A DNA stretch of 64,000 bases from Rugalucina vietnamica (taxonomy: Eukaryota > Mollusca > Bivalvia > Lucinida > Lucinidae): contig OZ024883.1 in the NCBI GenBank assembly GCA_964017185.1, positions 1,922,001-1,986,000 of the forward strand, written 5' to 3'. The stretch's first letter is position 1, and each line of letters opens with the position of its first letter. Made by a program: the position numbers and the translations under genes. The notes beneath the pieces were generated by a model, which did no database searches, was not told the origin of the DNA, and saw only the letters and a list, made by a program, of their open reading frames with translations. Shown piece after piece: positions 11,546-24,156 of the stretch.

Positions 11546-11984
11546 AGTCTGAATACTGAAACAGACTGGACTGTGTCATGTGGAGTTGAATTAATCACTT
11601 AAATAATATTCATTTGAAAATGGTATTTTCAGTGAAAAGCAGCCACTTTTTCTAGTGATGATAGAGCACACGTTTTATTCGTTTGTAACTATCGTCTTTT
11701 TAGTGGTGCAGAAATTTAGTTATACGTAGGCCTACCTGCTATGTGATGAAGTGGCTTATTGGCATGGTTGATTCAACCCCGGCACATTACACACCCCTGG
11801 TTGTTATATCAAGTCAATAAGAATTCTGTAAACACGGCATATTATTGTTTTCATTCCAATACAAATAAGAACTTGCTTCTACTTAACACGTGTAGGAGAA
11901 CATTAAAACCAGATGACCAATGGTCCTGTAAACGCTCACCTGAAACCCGAGATATATGCCAATAAACTTTATTGACTAGAATGG

Positions 11985-13510
11985 TAATATACATGTATAT
12001 AACCCCAGGGCCGGGTCAGAGCAACCCCTGGATTCAATTTCTTTTTGAAAAACATAAAACTGCAGTCCATTTGCCAATTTACTGCAAGTTTTGCCCTTCA
12101 AATGGCATTTTAACAATTTTCCCCATTCAAATGCATGGGCGACCTAAGTTGACCTTGCCATAAAATAGGTCAAGGTCATCCAAGGGTCACGATTTATATA
12201 AACTTTGTAGAGCTCCATTGCCTGATGCTTCATGCCAAGTTTCATAATCATAGGCCTTCTGGTTCTGGAGAAAAAGATTTTTTAAAGGTTTTTGCTATTT
12301 ATAGCCATGGCAGCCATCTTGGTCATGTGACCTTGACCATTTATATACACTTTCATTCCTAACAATGCTCCTCATAAAGTTTGGCTTTGATTGGCCAAAC
12401 AGTTTCAGAGAAGAAGATCTTTGAATATCACTAATATACATGTATATTGCCCCGGGGTGGGGGCAGACAGACCCCTGGGGTCCAAATATTTTTCAGATTC
12501 ATCAATCTTAAGTCCATTTGCCCATTTCCTGCAAGTTTTTCCCTACAAATGACAATTTAACACTTTTCCCCATTCAAATGCATGAGCGACCTATGTTGAC
12601 CTTGCCGTAAAATAGGTCAAGGTCATCCCAGGGTCATGATTTATATATACTTTGTAGAGCTTCAGTCACTGATGCTTCACACCAAGTTTCAAAATCATTG
12701 GCCTTCTGGTTCTGGAGAAGAAGATTTTTAAAGTTTTTTTCTAATTATAGTCATGGCGGCCATCTTGGTAATGTGACCATGACCATTTATATAAACTGAT
12801 GAAGGTTCATTACCCGAAATTGTACAATATGGCCCACCTCTCTTTGAATGTTTTTACTGCTTCCAAAGGATCTAACAATTATATTTTATTTCTTTCCCCC
12901 TTCCAAAGGTTGCTCCATATTAAGTTTGGCTTCGATTGGCCAAGCGGTTTCAGGGCAGAAGATGTTTCATTATTATGGAAATATACATGTATATAGCCCC
13001 GGGGCAGGAGCAGACAACCCCCCAGGGGCTGAAATTTTAACATTAATCTTCTGTCTATTTGCCTATTCCCAGTAAGTTTTACCCATTAAATAGCATTTTA
13101 CCATTTTTTCCCATTCAAATGCATTGGCGACCTAAGTTGACCTTGCCATAAAATAGGTCAAGGTCATCCTAGGGTCATGATTTATATAAAGTATGATGGG
13201 CCCACGTCCCCAATGCTACATACCAGGTTTGGTGGAAATCGGCCCACTGGTTCTGGAGAAGAAGATTTTTTAAAGGTTTTTGCTATTTATAGCCATGTCA
13301 GCCATCTTGGTCATGTGACCTGAACCATTTATATAAACTTTTGTTCCCCCTTCCTAAGGATGCTCCACATGAAGTTTGGCTTTGATTGGCCAAGCGGTTT
13401 CAGAGGAGAAGATATTTGAAATTGTGAACGACGGACGGACGGCGGACGGACGACGGAGCATGGGTATACTATAAGCTCACCTGTGAGCCTTTGGCTCAGG
13501 TGAGCTAAAA
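11985..13510. repeat. Three tandem units of about 450-540 bp with AGGTCA motifs
   Basis: Units start near 11985, 12435 and 12975, each with TATACATGTATAT followed by a CCCC(G/A)GGG motif. Each repeats CCCATTCAAATGCAT, TTGACCTTGCC and ATAGGTCAAGGTCATCC in the same order. The array ends with a GGACGGACG run and a palindrome AGCTCACCTGTGAGCC / GGCTCAGGTGAGCT (13473-13505). The open frames inside are not conserved between units. Confidence 0.85.
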
Positions 13511-13679
13511 AGGATTACAAAAAAACCACAGCTGTTAGTATTACATTCTACGATAGATCTACAAGATGTCCTTTTAACATTGCAGGAGGCACTTGATGTA
13601 TCATGCTCCAGCAAAGGTTAACATCCCTGGCCCTGGTTCAGTCAACATGTGATTCATTCAAACCCCTGACTCCCTAAAC

Positions 13680-13790
13680 ACACCTGTCACACCTGCAAGC
13701 AGAACTTGGCTTGTCTCACAATTACCCAGTGCGGGACTTGAACCCACACCAAACACAGCGCTGAGATGATTGAGTGATTATGAAACTAAT
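13680..13790 (-). repeat. SINE fragment
   Basis: It shares GCAAGCAGAACTTGGCTTGT with the SINEs at 20125-20400 and 58585-58733, and includes the tRNA B-box-like region on the minus strand. Confidence 0.6.
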
Positions 13791-13794
13791 ATAA

Positions 13795-14860
13795 TTTAGA
13801 TATCTTATATACTAAATGAGAGATCTGCTATACCTAAATAATATATCGTCTTCACAAGATAAATCAAGATATCTTCCTAACAAGATTAATCAAGATATCT
13901 ACTTTGGTTTATAAGACATCTTTATTGCTAAACTAGGTATCTTAATTAGCAAATAAGATATCTAAATTGGTAAAACAAATATCTTATATACAGTGGTCAA
14001 TAAGATATCTTTTACGGTAAATTAGATATCTTAATTAGAAAAACGATATCTTAATTTATAATTCAGATATATGAATTAATACAATATATCTTAATTAAGG
14101 CTATAAATTAGATATCTGTATTGACATAGTAGATATCTTATTTAAGTAAAAACAATAGGTTGTGATTGGGCGAAATAAATAAGATATATTATAAACTAAA
14201 GGTGTCTTATTTGTTTAGCTCATTAAGATAGCTAATAAAGGATATAAGATAACTTTTTTGTAAATAAGATATCTTATTTGTCTAAAACCATATCTACTTA
14301 AGCATATTAGATATCTTATGTAATAAAGATATCTTATATACTCAAGAAGATAACTTATTTGACAAATATAAAAAGCTTATATGTTAACATAGATATCTAT
14401 ACAACTATTTTAGATATCTCAAATGCTGATTAATATGTCATATTCTCAAATGCTGATTAAGATGTCATATTAAGAAAAAAATCTAATATCTTATATCATA
14501 ATTGCTATATCAGATATCTTTATGACAAATTATAAATTAAGATATGTTATATACTTTTTACAAATAAGATATCTAATATAATTTTAAGATATCTTATTTG
14601 TCAATTTAGATATCATTTTTTACAAATAAGATATCTTATTAAGCCTGAATGATATCTAAATATACTATATAAGACATCTAAATTAACATTGCGGATATCT
14701 AATATTAACATTTTGTACATCTATTATAATTAAATGGATATCGTATTTGCTATATAAGATATCTTTTTTATAATAGATATCTAATGGATTAAAGTAAATA
14801 TCATATTTATTAAACAAGATATCTAATATTCCATAACAGATATCTGCTTTCTTGAATAAA
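13795..14860. repeat. Degenerate array of AGATATCT palindromes
   Basis: About 1 kb of AT-rich sequence contains dozens of copies of AGATATCT or one-base variants, spaced irregularly by about 20-40 bases, with no fixed longer unit. No ORF is convincing. Confidence 0.85.
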
Positions 14861-15054
14861 CAGTAAATTCGTTTGCCATAGAAATTAGATCCTGAAACAG
14901 CAGTGAAAGGAATGTGGATCTGTTTCAAATAATCAATACTCGTTAGTGGCCTTGAATATTTATATTTCCTGAATTCCAGTCTGGCAGTAAATGTTACCTC
15001 TCTCAAGTGGCACCGAAAAGGAAAAAAAGTATGCAATGATGATGATTAGAGGAA

Positions 15055-15195
15055 ATGGTGCAATCAGAAATTCCCACTCCGAAAACCAATGTGAAAAAAC
15101 TACATTGACAATAAGGTACTTGGTATACTTAGGGAACATTTTGTAATCAGAGTGAGTAGCTTTTTCCCACTAGGCAGTCACTCAGTTACCCAAAC
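15055..15195 (-). mobile_element. Solo 3' end of the Penelope-like element
   Basis: It matches the 3' tail family (GGTGCAATCAGAAA; CCAATGTGAAAAAACTA; CCACTAGGCAGTCACTCAG). It is more diverged than the copies inside the duplicated loci. Confidence 0.55.
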
Positions 15196-15601
15196 ATGAA
15201 AACATACATAAGGGGACATAGCGAAGCGGTAAGGTGGTTAGAAATGGGATCAATGCCCATCCTTGTGAGACCAAAAACAGAAAAAATGTAAAATTGTACA
15301 CACATGAATACTACTTATAAGATTGTCGGTCTCACTGATTGAAAAAAAAAAAATTGAATTGATTTAACAAAAGGTTAAAAAATAAATAAATAAATAATAG
15401 TGTTTTCTGATATACACAAATATACAACAAGGTTCAGATCTACATTAATCACAATTATTAATTGGTTTGTGATAAATCTGATCGAATTTTACAGTGCACA
15501 TCATATTTCTTGCAGTGTGGAGTTGATAAAAACACAGTTCATTGGTGGACCATGGGTCCAAATCTGCATTATAAGTTGTAGAACATCATAAACTTGCTTT
15601 A

Positions 15602-16105
15602 AATCATAAAGAATCTGTAACATTCATCATAAAGAATCCGTAACATATATCATAAAGAATCTGTTACCCACATTTTGATATCATACAGAATCTGTAACGT
15701 ATCATCAAGAATCCGTAGCATGCAAAAAAATGAAAAAAGGTTATAACGCAGGGTAATGTAGAATTTGAAGGTCTACATATCACTTTTATTAACTGTTTCA
15801 ATGTTTCCAAACATGTTTGCTTAGGAATTCACATAGTTATACGGAATTACCATATTTTTCATATTTGCTCAATTTATCTAATTAGTTTTATTTTGAAACC
15901 ATAACATGTAGAATATATAGATTATCATGAACCATGCTTCTAATATGTCTCCTGACAAAATTTAGATCTACAACCATCTAAAATTACCATTTTTTGCTGT
16001 TTGCAATTGGAAGTATCAATCCTTGTCAAGAATCCGTAGCATTTGTCAAGAATCCGTTACCTGATATCATCAAGAATCAGTAGCTGATATCATAAAGAAT
16101 CACTC
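15602..16105. repeat. Two clusters of a TCATAAAGAATCCGTAAC repeat
   Basis: The words CATAAAGAATCTGTAAC and TCAAGAATCCGTAGC recur about five times in 15602-15725 and about four times in 16021-16105. About 300 bases of unrelated AT-rich sequence separate the clusters. The second cluster abuts the truncated first exon of gene E1. No such array exists at E2. Confidence 0.8.
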
Positions 16106-16123
16106 ACACTGTGACGGACCTAA

Positions 16124-17402
16124 AACAGTGTGATCGGAGATGCATTTGAGAAGCTGTTGGTCAATTCCAATTTCACTGTGGAGGAGTATGTACGTGTAAA
16201 CGCTGGAATATGGAGTGTGTCTGTCTGTACAGTTGATAGACTGTGTCTTGATATGACCGTGTGCGAAGCGGAGGACTTGTTTGGACCACATCCCCTGTTC
16301 AGCCGGGTTTTCGGTATGTTATTTATCATTGCTTGATGACGTGAGATTCGACAGAGAGAAAATCCAAAATATAAATCTGGTAAACTGTGTTTGTTGTCTT
16401 TGGTTTAGTAATTAAGAGACTCGAAACTGTAACAATTTGCAAGCAGAATTACTTTAAGGGCTCAAAACGTGCCATTCACAAGCAGAAGTAATGGTATATG
16501 GTACTTACATGTACATGTAGCATTACAAACAAATTTTTACACGTATGACGTCACAAAACAATTGATAATTGTGCCATTTATTTTCAGCAAGTCTGCGACT
16601 ATGTGCTGTCTTCCTGAAGTCAGGAGTTATAGTCACGGTGCTTTGTTTCATATCTGCATGCACAGCTTCCCCTAGTCGGATAACAACCTTTTGGTTCTCA
16701 ATCTCTGCGGGTAATGCATTAGTTTTGACTAACTGGTTGATTGTTTCACTAAAATCATACTTTATTAATGTTTTGTGCCATCAGATCCTACAATATTTCA
16801 CTACCCGAGTAAGATCTACATGTATTACATGTATGTCACACTTTGTAACTGCTTGGGAAGTAATATAACCGTACATTCATAATCGCCCTGTCCGGACAGT
16901 AGGCCCATGCCATGCCATATCTTCCAGTGTGCCTGATATGTACATAGGTAAGATATAAGGTACATCTGCGATTTCCCAAACATCAACATTTGACTTTAAA
17001 TGAGAGGCGAATATACTTTTTTTAGTATACATTTTTGCTTATGCAGATGTGTAATATGCTATTCGTTATCAGTTATTTAAAATCAATTTTAATTCTCTTT
17101 TTCTTCCAGGCGTTTTGTTACTGTGTCCTACTGTTGTTTTGTCAGCTGTTCATGCCACGAGAAACTTTGCCATATTCTATACAGAGGTTTTTATACCATG
17201 GGCCGCTCTGTCGACAACATTAGCTGACCTGTTGCTATTTATCTGTGCTTTTCTCATATCGAAGACAACACGTGCGACCAAATCTTCCGTGTCAGATTGC
17301 AGACCGTGGAAATGTTGGAAATCACGTGCCGTTAACGTCTCTGTGACAGATTACAGTTTGTGGGAACACTGGAGACATAGAAACAAACTTTTGACTATAT
17401 GA
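16124..17402 (+). CDS. Claudin/PMP22-like four-TM gene E1, 5' part missing
   Basis: Exons at 16124-16313 (partial), 16588-16710 and 17110-17402 join in phase 1 with GT/AG borders. The product has an extracellular loop with GIWSVSVC and a second cysteine five residues on, like the W-GLW-C-C loop of claudin/PMP22 proteins, then three hydrophobic segments and a short basic, Trp-rich cytoplasmic tail ending at a TGA. The first TM segment, present in copy E2, is missing: an in-frame TAA lies at 16121-16123 and the upstream sequence is a repeat array. Either an upstream exon was not recognised or the gene is broken. Its 3' end faces that of gene A. Family assignment is by motif only. Confidence 0.6.
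16588..16710 (+). CDS. E1 exon 2 (TM2)
   Basis: The exon is 123 nt, phase 1-1, with TTTTCAG acceptor and GTAATG donor. It encodes SLRLCAVFLKSG followed by a hydrophobic segment and ITTFWFSIS. Confidence 0.65.
17110..17402 (+). CDS. E1 exon 3 (TM3-TM4 and C-terminus)
   Basis: CTTCCAG acceptor; 293 nt to the stop. It encodes two hydrophobic segments and a C-terminal tail with WKCWKS and WEHWRHRNK. It differs from E2 exon 3 by very few bases. Confidence 0.65.
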
Positions 17403-17695
17403 TAATAATTTAACGGAAGAAGTACAAAAATAAGAAAATGGAACGCCCAATTCCGTGTTGTTATATATAGTATACTCAAAGTAAGCCCTAGCTACTTGTT
17501 CCCACAAAAAGCTTTTATCAGTATCCTTTTATGCCATTACATAACCTTGTAGGAAAAAAATATAAATTGCTATTGGTCTAATGAACAACTAAAATTTGTA
17601 AGACTTTGTAGCCTTTAACCCCTTTGACAAAAATGTTACATTAACTAGTCACAGAACGCGATGGGTGTACGAATAGATGGGTCAGGAATCTGAAT

Positions 17696-17809
17696 TTACT
17701 CAGAGTCTTCAACATCTATCAAGGGATCCGCTTTTGTCTGCGCAGTCAGCTCGTGGTGGGGAGGGTGCAATGAACCTGGGCGATTAAACAAGTCAGACAT
17801 ATTCTTCGT
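17696..17809 (-). pseudogene. Lost C-terminal coding part of gene A
   Basis: The reading frame beyond the premature TAA (17810-17812) stays open to the ancestral stop at 17696-17698 and matches the last 38 codons of gene B (MSDLFNRPGSL...DVEDSE). It has not visibly decayed. Confidence 0.75.
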
Positions 17810-18243
17810 TTAGCTTGTGGATTGTGCTGTATCTTTGGGTGGTATAGTGGGCTCTCTCGTACAGGCCGGCGGCATTGGAAGACCCTTGCTGACGGTTGAC
17901 ACGTTGAAATTATCGGTGACTGGTTGAGAGTTCTGAGTAAGCTTTGAATCTATACTGGTATTATTTTGGGGTAGTGGTGATGGTATGATGTTCCGGTCCC
18001 CTATGTCGAACAGGTTTGTATTTACACGCTTTGGTGGAGTTGGAAATCTGGGTTTTGACGGCATTGTTATTCCGGATGTTGAGTGCTGGTTGGTGTGACG
18101 GACTGGCCTGGATTCCAGTGGCGATATCTGCCGATATTTGGCTTTCGCAACATAACAAACCGTCAGAGACAGTATGGTGAAAATCAAGACTATACCCCCG
18201 GTTACAATCGTGTATAGGTAAACTGTATCATCATCAGGAGCAT
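17810..18243 (-). CDS. Gene A exon 6: TM and truncated cytoplasmic tail
   Basis: TTTTCAG acceptor at 18244-18250. The exon begins in phase 1 and encodes APDDDTVYLYTIV, a hydrophobic stretch, KYRQISPLE, a Pro-rich region, and then ...AQSTS followed by TAA. In gene B the same codon is GAA, so one base change made the stop. Confidence 0.8.
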
Positions 18244-20123
18244 CTGAAAACCAAGAGGAGTAGAAAATAAATCGGTTTGGGTGTTGTCAAAAACAAATAT
18301 TCCCATCCGCCGTTTAATTTTCAGGTAAATGCGAAAAGGAAAAACGATTTTAACCATTACATATTATTATATTTGAAGAAAAGATATTTTACATGTAAGC
18401 CCATGCAGAACATTGTGAGGGACTTCGATAGATTCTATGGTCCGACTGAGCAATGATCGAATTCAGTCTAGTGAGACCAGAGTGACGCCATTCGCAGACC
18501 CGATTGTTCAACCAAGCCTTCGCTGGAACAAGTATGGCCGACAGTGTTGAAAATATTTCCTGGTTCTCTAATTCAAAGATAAACGGTCATTTGGGGGCTA
18601 TATTTTGATATTTTTCTTGTTTCTTTGATGCTTGAATTAATTTTCCCCATGTTCTTTTACTCTGTCTACTGAAATACTCTCTCTTCTTTGACTTGATACA
18701 AAAAAAGGAGACGGCTGTTCATGGGCGCCGCCATATTTTCTAGACCATAGATCAACCAAACATCGTTCGGTCACATTTTACATGTAGCTTAAAGCAAGCT
18801 CAATAACATCTTCCGGGACTAGACTATGGTCTGAGATCGAAGTCGCTCCGTATGAAACTTTGACAAAAGTGTCACGCGGCAATTAAAACAGTATCTACGT
18901 GTGCTCGTATGTTATTCAGAGAATGGAAACATGGGGGTCACCAAATACATGCGTTTTTGGAATTATTGCTTACTATTTTCTAGTGTATTTGAGTTTTCGG
19001 TGGTTTTGGTAGTTGTAACTTGGCCCACGGTTGTTATTGCGTCGCTGGTAGTTACTAGCTGAGTGATTGTTATTGCGTCACTGGTAGTAACTTGTTGACT
19101 GGTTGTTTGAACGTCACTGGTAGTGACTTGCTGACTGGTTGTTTGAACGGCACTGGTAGTGACTTGCTGACTGGTTGTTTGAATGTCACTGGTAGTGACT
19201 TGCTGACTGGTTGTTTGAACGTCACTGGTAGTGACTTGCTGGCTGGTTGTTTGAATGTCACTGGTAGTGACTTGCTGACTGGTTGTTTGAACGTCACTGG
19301 TAGTGACTTGCTGACTGGTTGTTTGAATGTCACTGGTAGTGACTTGCTGGCTGGTTGTTTGAGCGTCACTGGTAGTGACTTGCTGACTGGTTGTTTGAAC
19401 GTCAGTGGTAGTGACTTGCTGGCTGGTTGTTTTAACGTCACTGGTAGTGACTTGCTGACTGGTTGTTTGGGCGCCACTGGTAGTGACTTGCTGACTGGTT
19501 GTTTGAGCGCCACTGGTAATGACTTGCTGACTGGTTGTTTGAGCGTTACTAGTAGTGGCTTGCTGACTGGTTGTTTGAGCGTCACTGGTAGTGACTTGCT
19601 GACTGGTTGTTTGAGCGTCACTAGTAGTGACTTGCTGACTGGTTGTTTGAGCGTCACTGGTAGCGACCTGCTGACTGGTTGTTTGAGCATCACTGGTAGT
19701 GACTTGCTGACTGGTTGTTTGAGCGCCACTGGTAGTGACTTGCTGACTGGTTGTTTGAGCGCCACTGGTAGTTTTTTGCTGACTGGTTGTTATTGCGTCA
19801 GTAGTAGTGACTCGGTCACTCGTTGTAAAAGCGTCACTGGTTGTTGGAAGCAAATCACTGGTAGTTGTTTCTGAAACCAAGATGTATGCACTTGTGGTTT
19901 ACACGCAGAACCCTGTTTAAAGATATCATCCAAAGTATTCCAGTTCTAAAACTTTATTGAAACGGATAATACTTGTATTCTAGATTTTCTCATGTTATTA
20001 GTGTATAGGATCTTTGATTAAGAAGGATTATATTAAGACGTCTGTTGTCAACCAAAATTCAAATTTGAAATCTACCAAAGTCCCAGTAACTTATATAACT
20101 GATCGATCCAAGGCGACGCATAT

Positions 20124-20161
<38 letters not shown>

Positions 20162-23100
20162 ATTCAGTTTTACGTCCCTTTCAAGCTTTTTCACTCATAT
20201 CGAGACGAATCAATCGGTAGGTGGGGCGAAAACCGGAGTAACCGGGGAAAAACCACCTGGCACACCCGCAAGCAGAACATGGCTTGTCTTACATATGAAT
20301 TCGTGCCCCGTGCGAGGCGCGAACCCACATCGGTGAGATGATCGAATGATCAAGAGCACTGAAGTCAGCGACCTTAACCACTCGGCCACGGGGGGCCGCC
20401 CATATTGAGTTGTGTTGTGATATCAGTTGATATTGTTTTCAAGCTGATTGGCCATCTTTTGAAAGTAAATATTCCCTCAAGCCGTATGATGATTTTGTTT
20501 ATAAGTCTTTTAATCATTTCCCGTTCAGATTTCAGGGATACGGGTACTAGCATGTTTGTTATATGCTTTCGTTTCGTTTCGGCTCATTGGTTATTGTTAA
20601 TTTTACCTACCGAGTAGTATTACTTCGCAGACATAATTTTTACTTTCAGAACCAGTGCATAGATAGAGGATATTCAAGTTTTTGGAGTGAATATGAGTTT
20701 TATTTCATTGAGTGAAGTGAAAATTTTTATATTTCATGAGTGCCGAAGGCACGAATGAAATATATAATTTTTCACTTCACGAGATGAAATAAAACTCATA
20801 TTCACGACAAAAACTTGAATGTTCTTTTTATTATATTGCATCCAGTCATTGTAACGTTGCGCGCTAAAGCATATGACGTCAAAATCTTAAATGACGTCAT
20901 TACGTCACGTCATTACGTCGCTATTGTGTGTGAACGTTCATTGCGTCAACAATAGCATAGATTATAAAATTTAGTTATGTATAAATTAGAAATGAAACGG
21001 TGGAATCGTAATTTGCGTATTCCCAAATCTTATATTTTCACATGTGAAAATATAACTTTTTTATATTTTCACATGTGAAAATATAACTTTTTCAAATATT
21101 GGTTATATTTAGTACATATTTCTCTATATTTCATCACTTGCCATATAATAAAAACTTTTTTCTACCTTCCTTTGAATGTTTGCATTGCTCCAAAAGGATC
21201 TAAAATTTATATTTATAAATTTATAAATTTCTATATATTGTTTATTGTAAACGTTTAACGTACCGAGAAGTGTTACTTCGCAGACATAATTTTTACTTTC
21301 AGAACCAGTGCAGGCAGTTTTCCACACCTCTATGAAAGCTGAAAACACATCTATATCTCCGCATCCGTCTGTTGAGGACCCCAAACCTAATAGTTCATTT
21401 ATGTGTAAGAAACTGTATGATTTAATACATACACATAGATCCGAAAATTCATAGAAAGGTACAAGTAGGCAAAGATCAGGAAAAGGCGCAATCAGAAAAA
21501 GATTCCCACTCCAAAAACCGAGGTGGGAAAAAACCAAACTAACAATCAGGTACTCATACCATGAAACATATCGTAAGCCGAATGAGCAGCTATTTTCCCA
21601 ATAGGTGGCCACTCAGTTACCTTAACTTAACTAAAAATATGAAAACATACATAAGGCGCCAACAGCACAAAAAAAATTTATACGCCAAGACATAAAACAA
21701 AAAGAACCGCCACAGAAGTATCGACTTGGAACGATCAGTAACACAAAGTTACTGGCGGGCTTAAACCGGTTTTACATGGCCATAACCTCACCCTCAGCTT
21801 CTGCAGTGGTTCATAACATTTAGTTAGTTATTCGGTCCTCGTGGTGAATCTCTAACTAGTCAATGAATCATCAAGAACAAACAGATAAATCGTGATAAAC
21901 ATCCTGATGAATCACAAACCAGGACTCACAGACTGAGTAAGCTGCCCGACGATGGAGATCCCTGGGCGCCGAATAACCTACTAACTCCGGAGCAAAAGAA
22001 AAACACCAGTTGGACCCCGGTGGGCCAAGCAACAGACAAGAAGCTCCGGTCCCAACCAACTAAAATGAATAGCTTTATGTCGGGGCCATCATAGAGTCTG
22101 ACGCCCGACCCACCGGCGTGCAATTAAAGAAGGCAGCATAGTTATCAACCATGATTGGGTTAAAAACTAAGCATGCAGACTGTCGCATAACATTCAAGTT
22201 ATAACCTATACGTCTGTAACGTGTTATGATTTTTCTGAACTGAAAAGAAAAATCATTAATTCCTTTAAGTTTCTTAAATTTGTAAACCAAGTCACCATAA
22301 AATTCAGGTTCCGAAAGGCCCTCACTTAAAAGCGTCTTTAACCCAACATTATATTTGGAAATCAATTCATAGTGCCTACGATAAAATTTAGAAAATGTTT
22401 TTCGAAGTTTATGATACCGATAGCCCTGTTGGAGAAGTTTTGCCGTTAAACATTTATTTCGAGCGTTGAAGTCTGTAACATGATTGCAGACTCTAGCAAA
22501 CCTAATAAGTTGCGAAATGTATACACCATAAGAAGCACGACGAGGAACGTCACCATCCAAAAAAGGAAAATTTACTATATCAAAATCAAAGTCATCGCGC
22601 TTATCATAAATTTTAGAAGAAACAAATCCATTTGCAACAGAAAGATGTAGATCTAAAAAGGGGGCTTCAGTATCTGAGATATTGGCTTTGTTCAACTGAA
22701 GTTCAGGTGGATAAATTTGATTGACCATACCTTCAAAATAAGGGTTGTCAATGTTCAAAAGGTCATCGAGGTACCTAGATGTGGAATTAAAAGCCTCGAT
22801 AACATCAGCTTGATTATCATGGTTAAGAGAATCCATGAAATCTCTTTCGTAGCAGTATAAAAATAAATCAGCTACGAGAGGTGCGCAATTTGTACCCATC
22901 GGAATTCCAACAATTTGTCTGTATAACTTGGTCCCAAATCTAATATAAATATTATCAAGGAGATAGGATAAGGCGTCGCATACATTCTGACATGACCAAA
23001 GTGTATACCGACTTTGGTCAGAGGAAGTGAAAAAAGCCTTTTTGTCATTACATGCCATATAAAGTGAACCATAGTTTTTTAATGCCCTTTTGAAGGTCCA

Positions 23101-24115
23101 CTCTATCAAATCCAGAAGTTTTTCTTTAATTAGATTATGTGGTAATGTTGTATACAGAGTAGAAAAATCATATGTGGACAAGCTTGTCGCACGGAACCCT
23201 CTACACTTCAATTTACTGAGCACCTCACCAGAATTTTTAATTGACCAAAACCAATTTTTATTTGAAGTTTCATACACTGTCTCACAGTATCTTATAACAT
23301 GAGATTTGATAGCAGTAAGACAGGAAGTTAATAATTTAGAAAGTTCAGTGGTAGTACAAGAGCTAGAATTTGCAATAAATCTAGCTTTGTATGGTCTTTT
23401 GTGAAGCTTAGGTAACCAATACATCGTAGAACATATATGAAAAATCATGAAAGTGAAAGACATTAGGCGAGGCCTTTAATGTTAACTAAGGTACTGCCGA
23501 TGGCTAATGTAATTACAATTTAAAACAACGAAGATGACGAATGAACTACAAAACATAAATACAAAATATCTATGGAATTGCTAACGAGATAAAGAAAATT
23601 TGTTTGAATTGTTTGAATTGATGCTTTACGTCCCAGTCAACAGCTAATATCATGTCGGGACGTTGCCTCCACTTTATGAGATTTTTACCCAAAATGAGGA
23701 TGTCACGACATCCAACAAGTGCTTAAAATATAACCACCCAACAAAGCCACAAAGGCTTATATCTGTTGACGGTTTGACTTGAAACCACTTTTCCTGGGCA
23801 AGCTCAGACCTGAGCGGTTAACCAGTAATCAGATGGTCAGTCAGCAGCGAACAAGCTTTGCATGGAGGCACAAGCAGCACATCGGGGCCCATATTCCGAC
23901 CCGGCCACCCTTAAGAGATAAAGAAGAAAGGCTATATTCATGCATTCGTGAAACTTGAAAAGTTACATGGAATTATGGAAGCAGAACTTTGGAAATACAA
24001 TTTGAAACATATGTAGGTTGTATCACAATAAAATAGTCAAGAGGAAATGAATTAATATTAGATAGGCTGTGTGAGAAGAGAAGATAGAAAATACAAATGG
24101 CGCACAGACACACAT

Positions 24116-24156
<41 letters not shown>

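Noticed and set aside
19092-19874. Long plus-strand open frame over the gene A stalk exon
   Set aside because: It is the antisense of a 36-bp coding minisatellite; any such repeat without a stop in one unit stays open. No splice sites or domains support it. The same holds for 33330-33824, 49352-49774 and 60671-61660.
22872-23302. Other-frame open frames over the Penelope-like RT
   Set aside because: They overlap a strong RT frame with recognisable motifs and are shadows.
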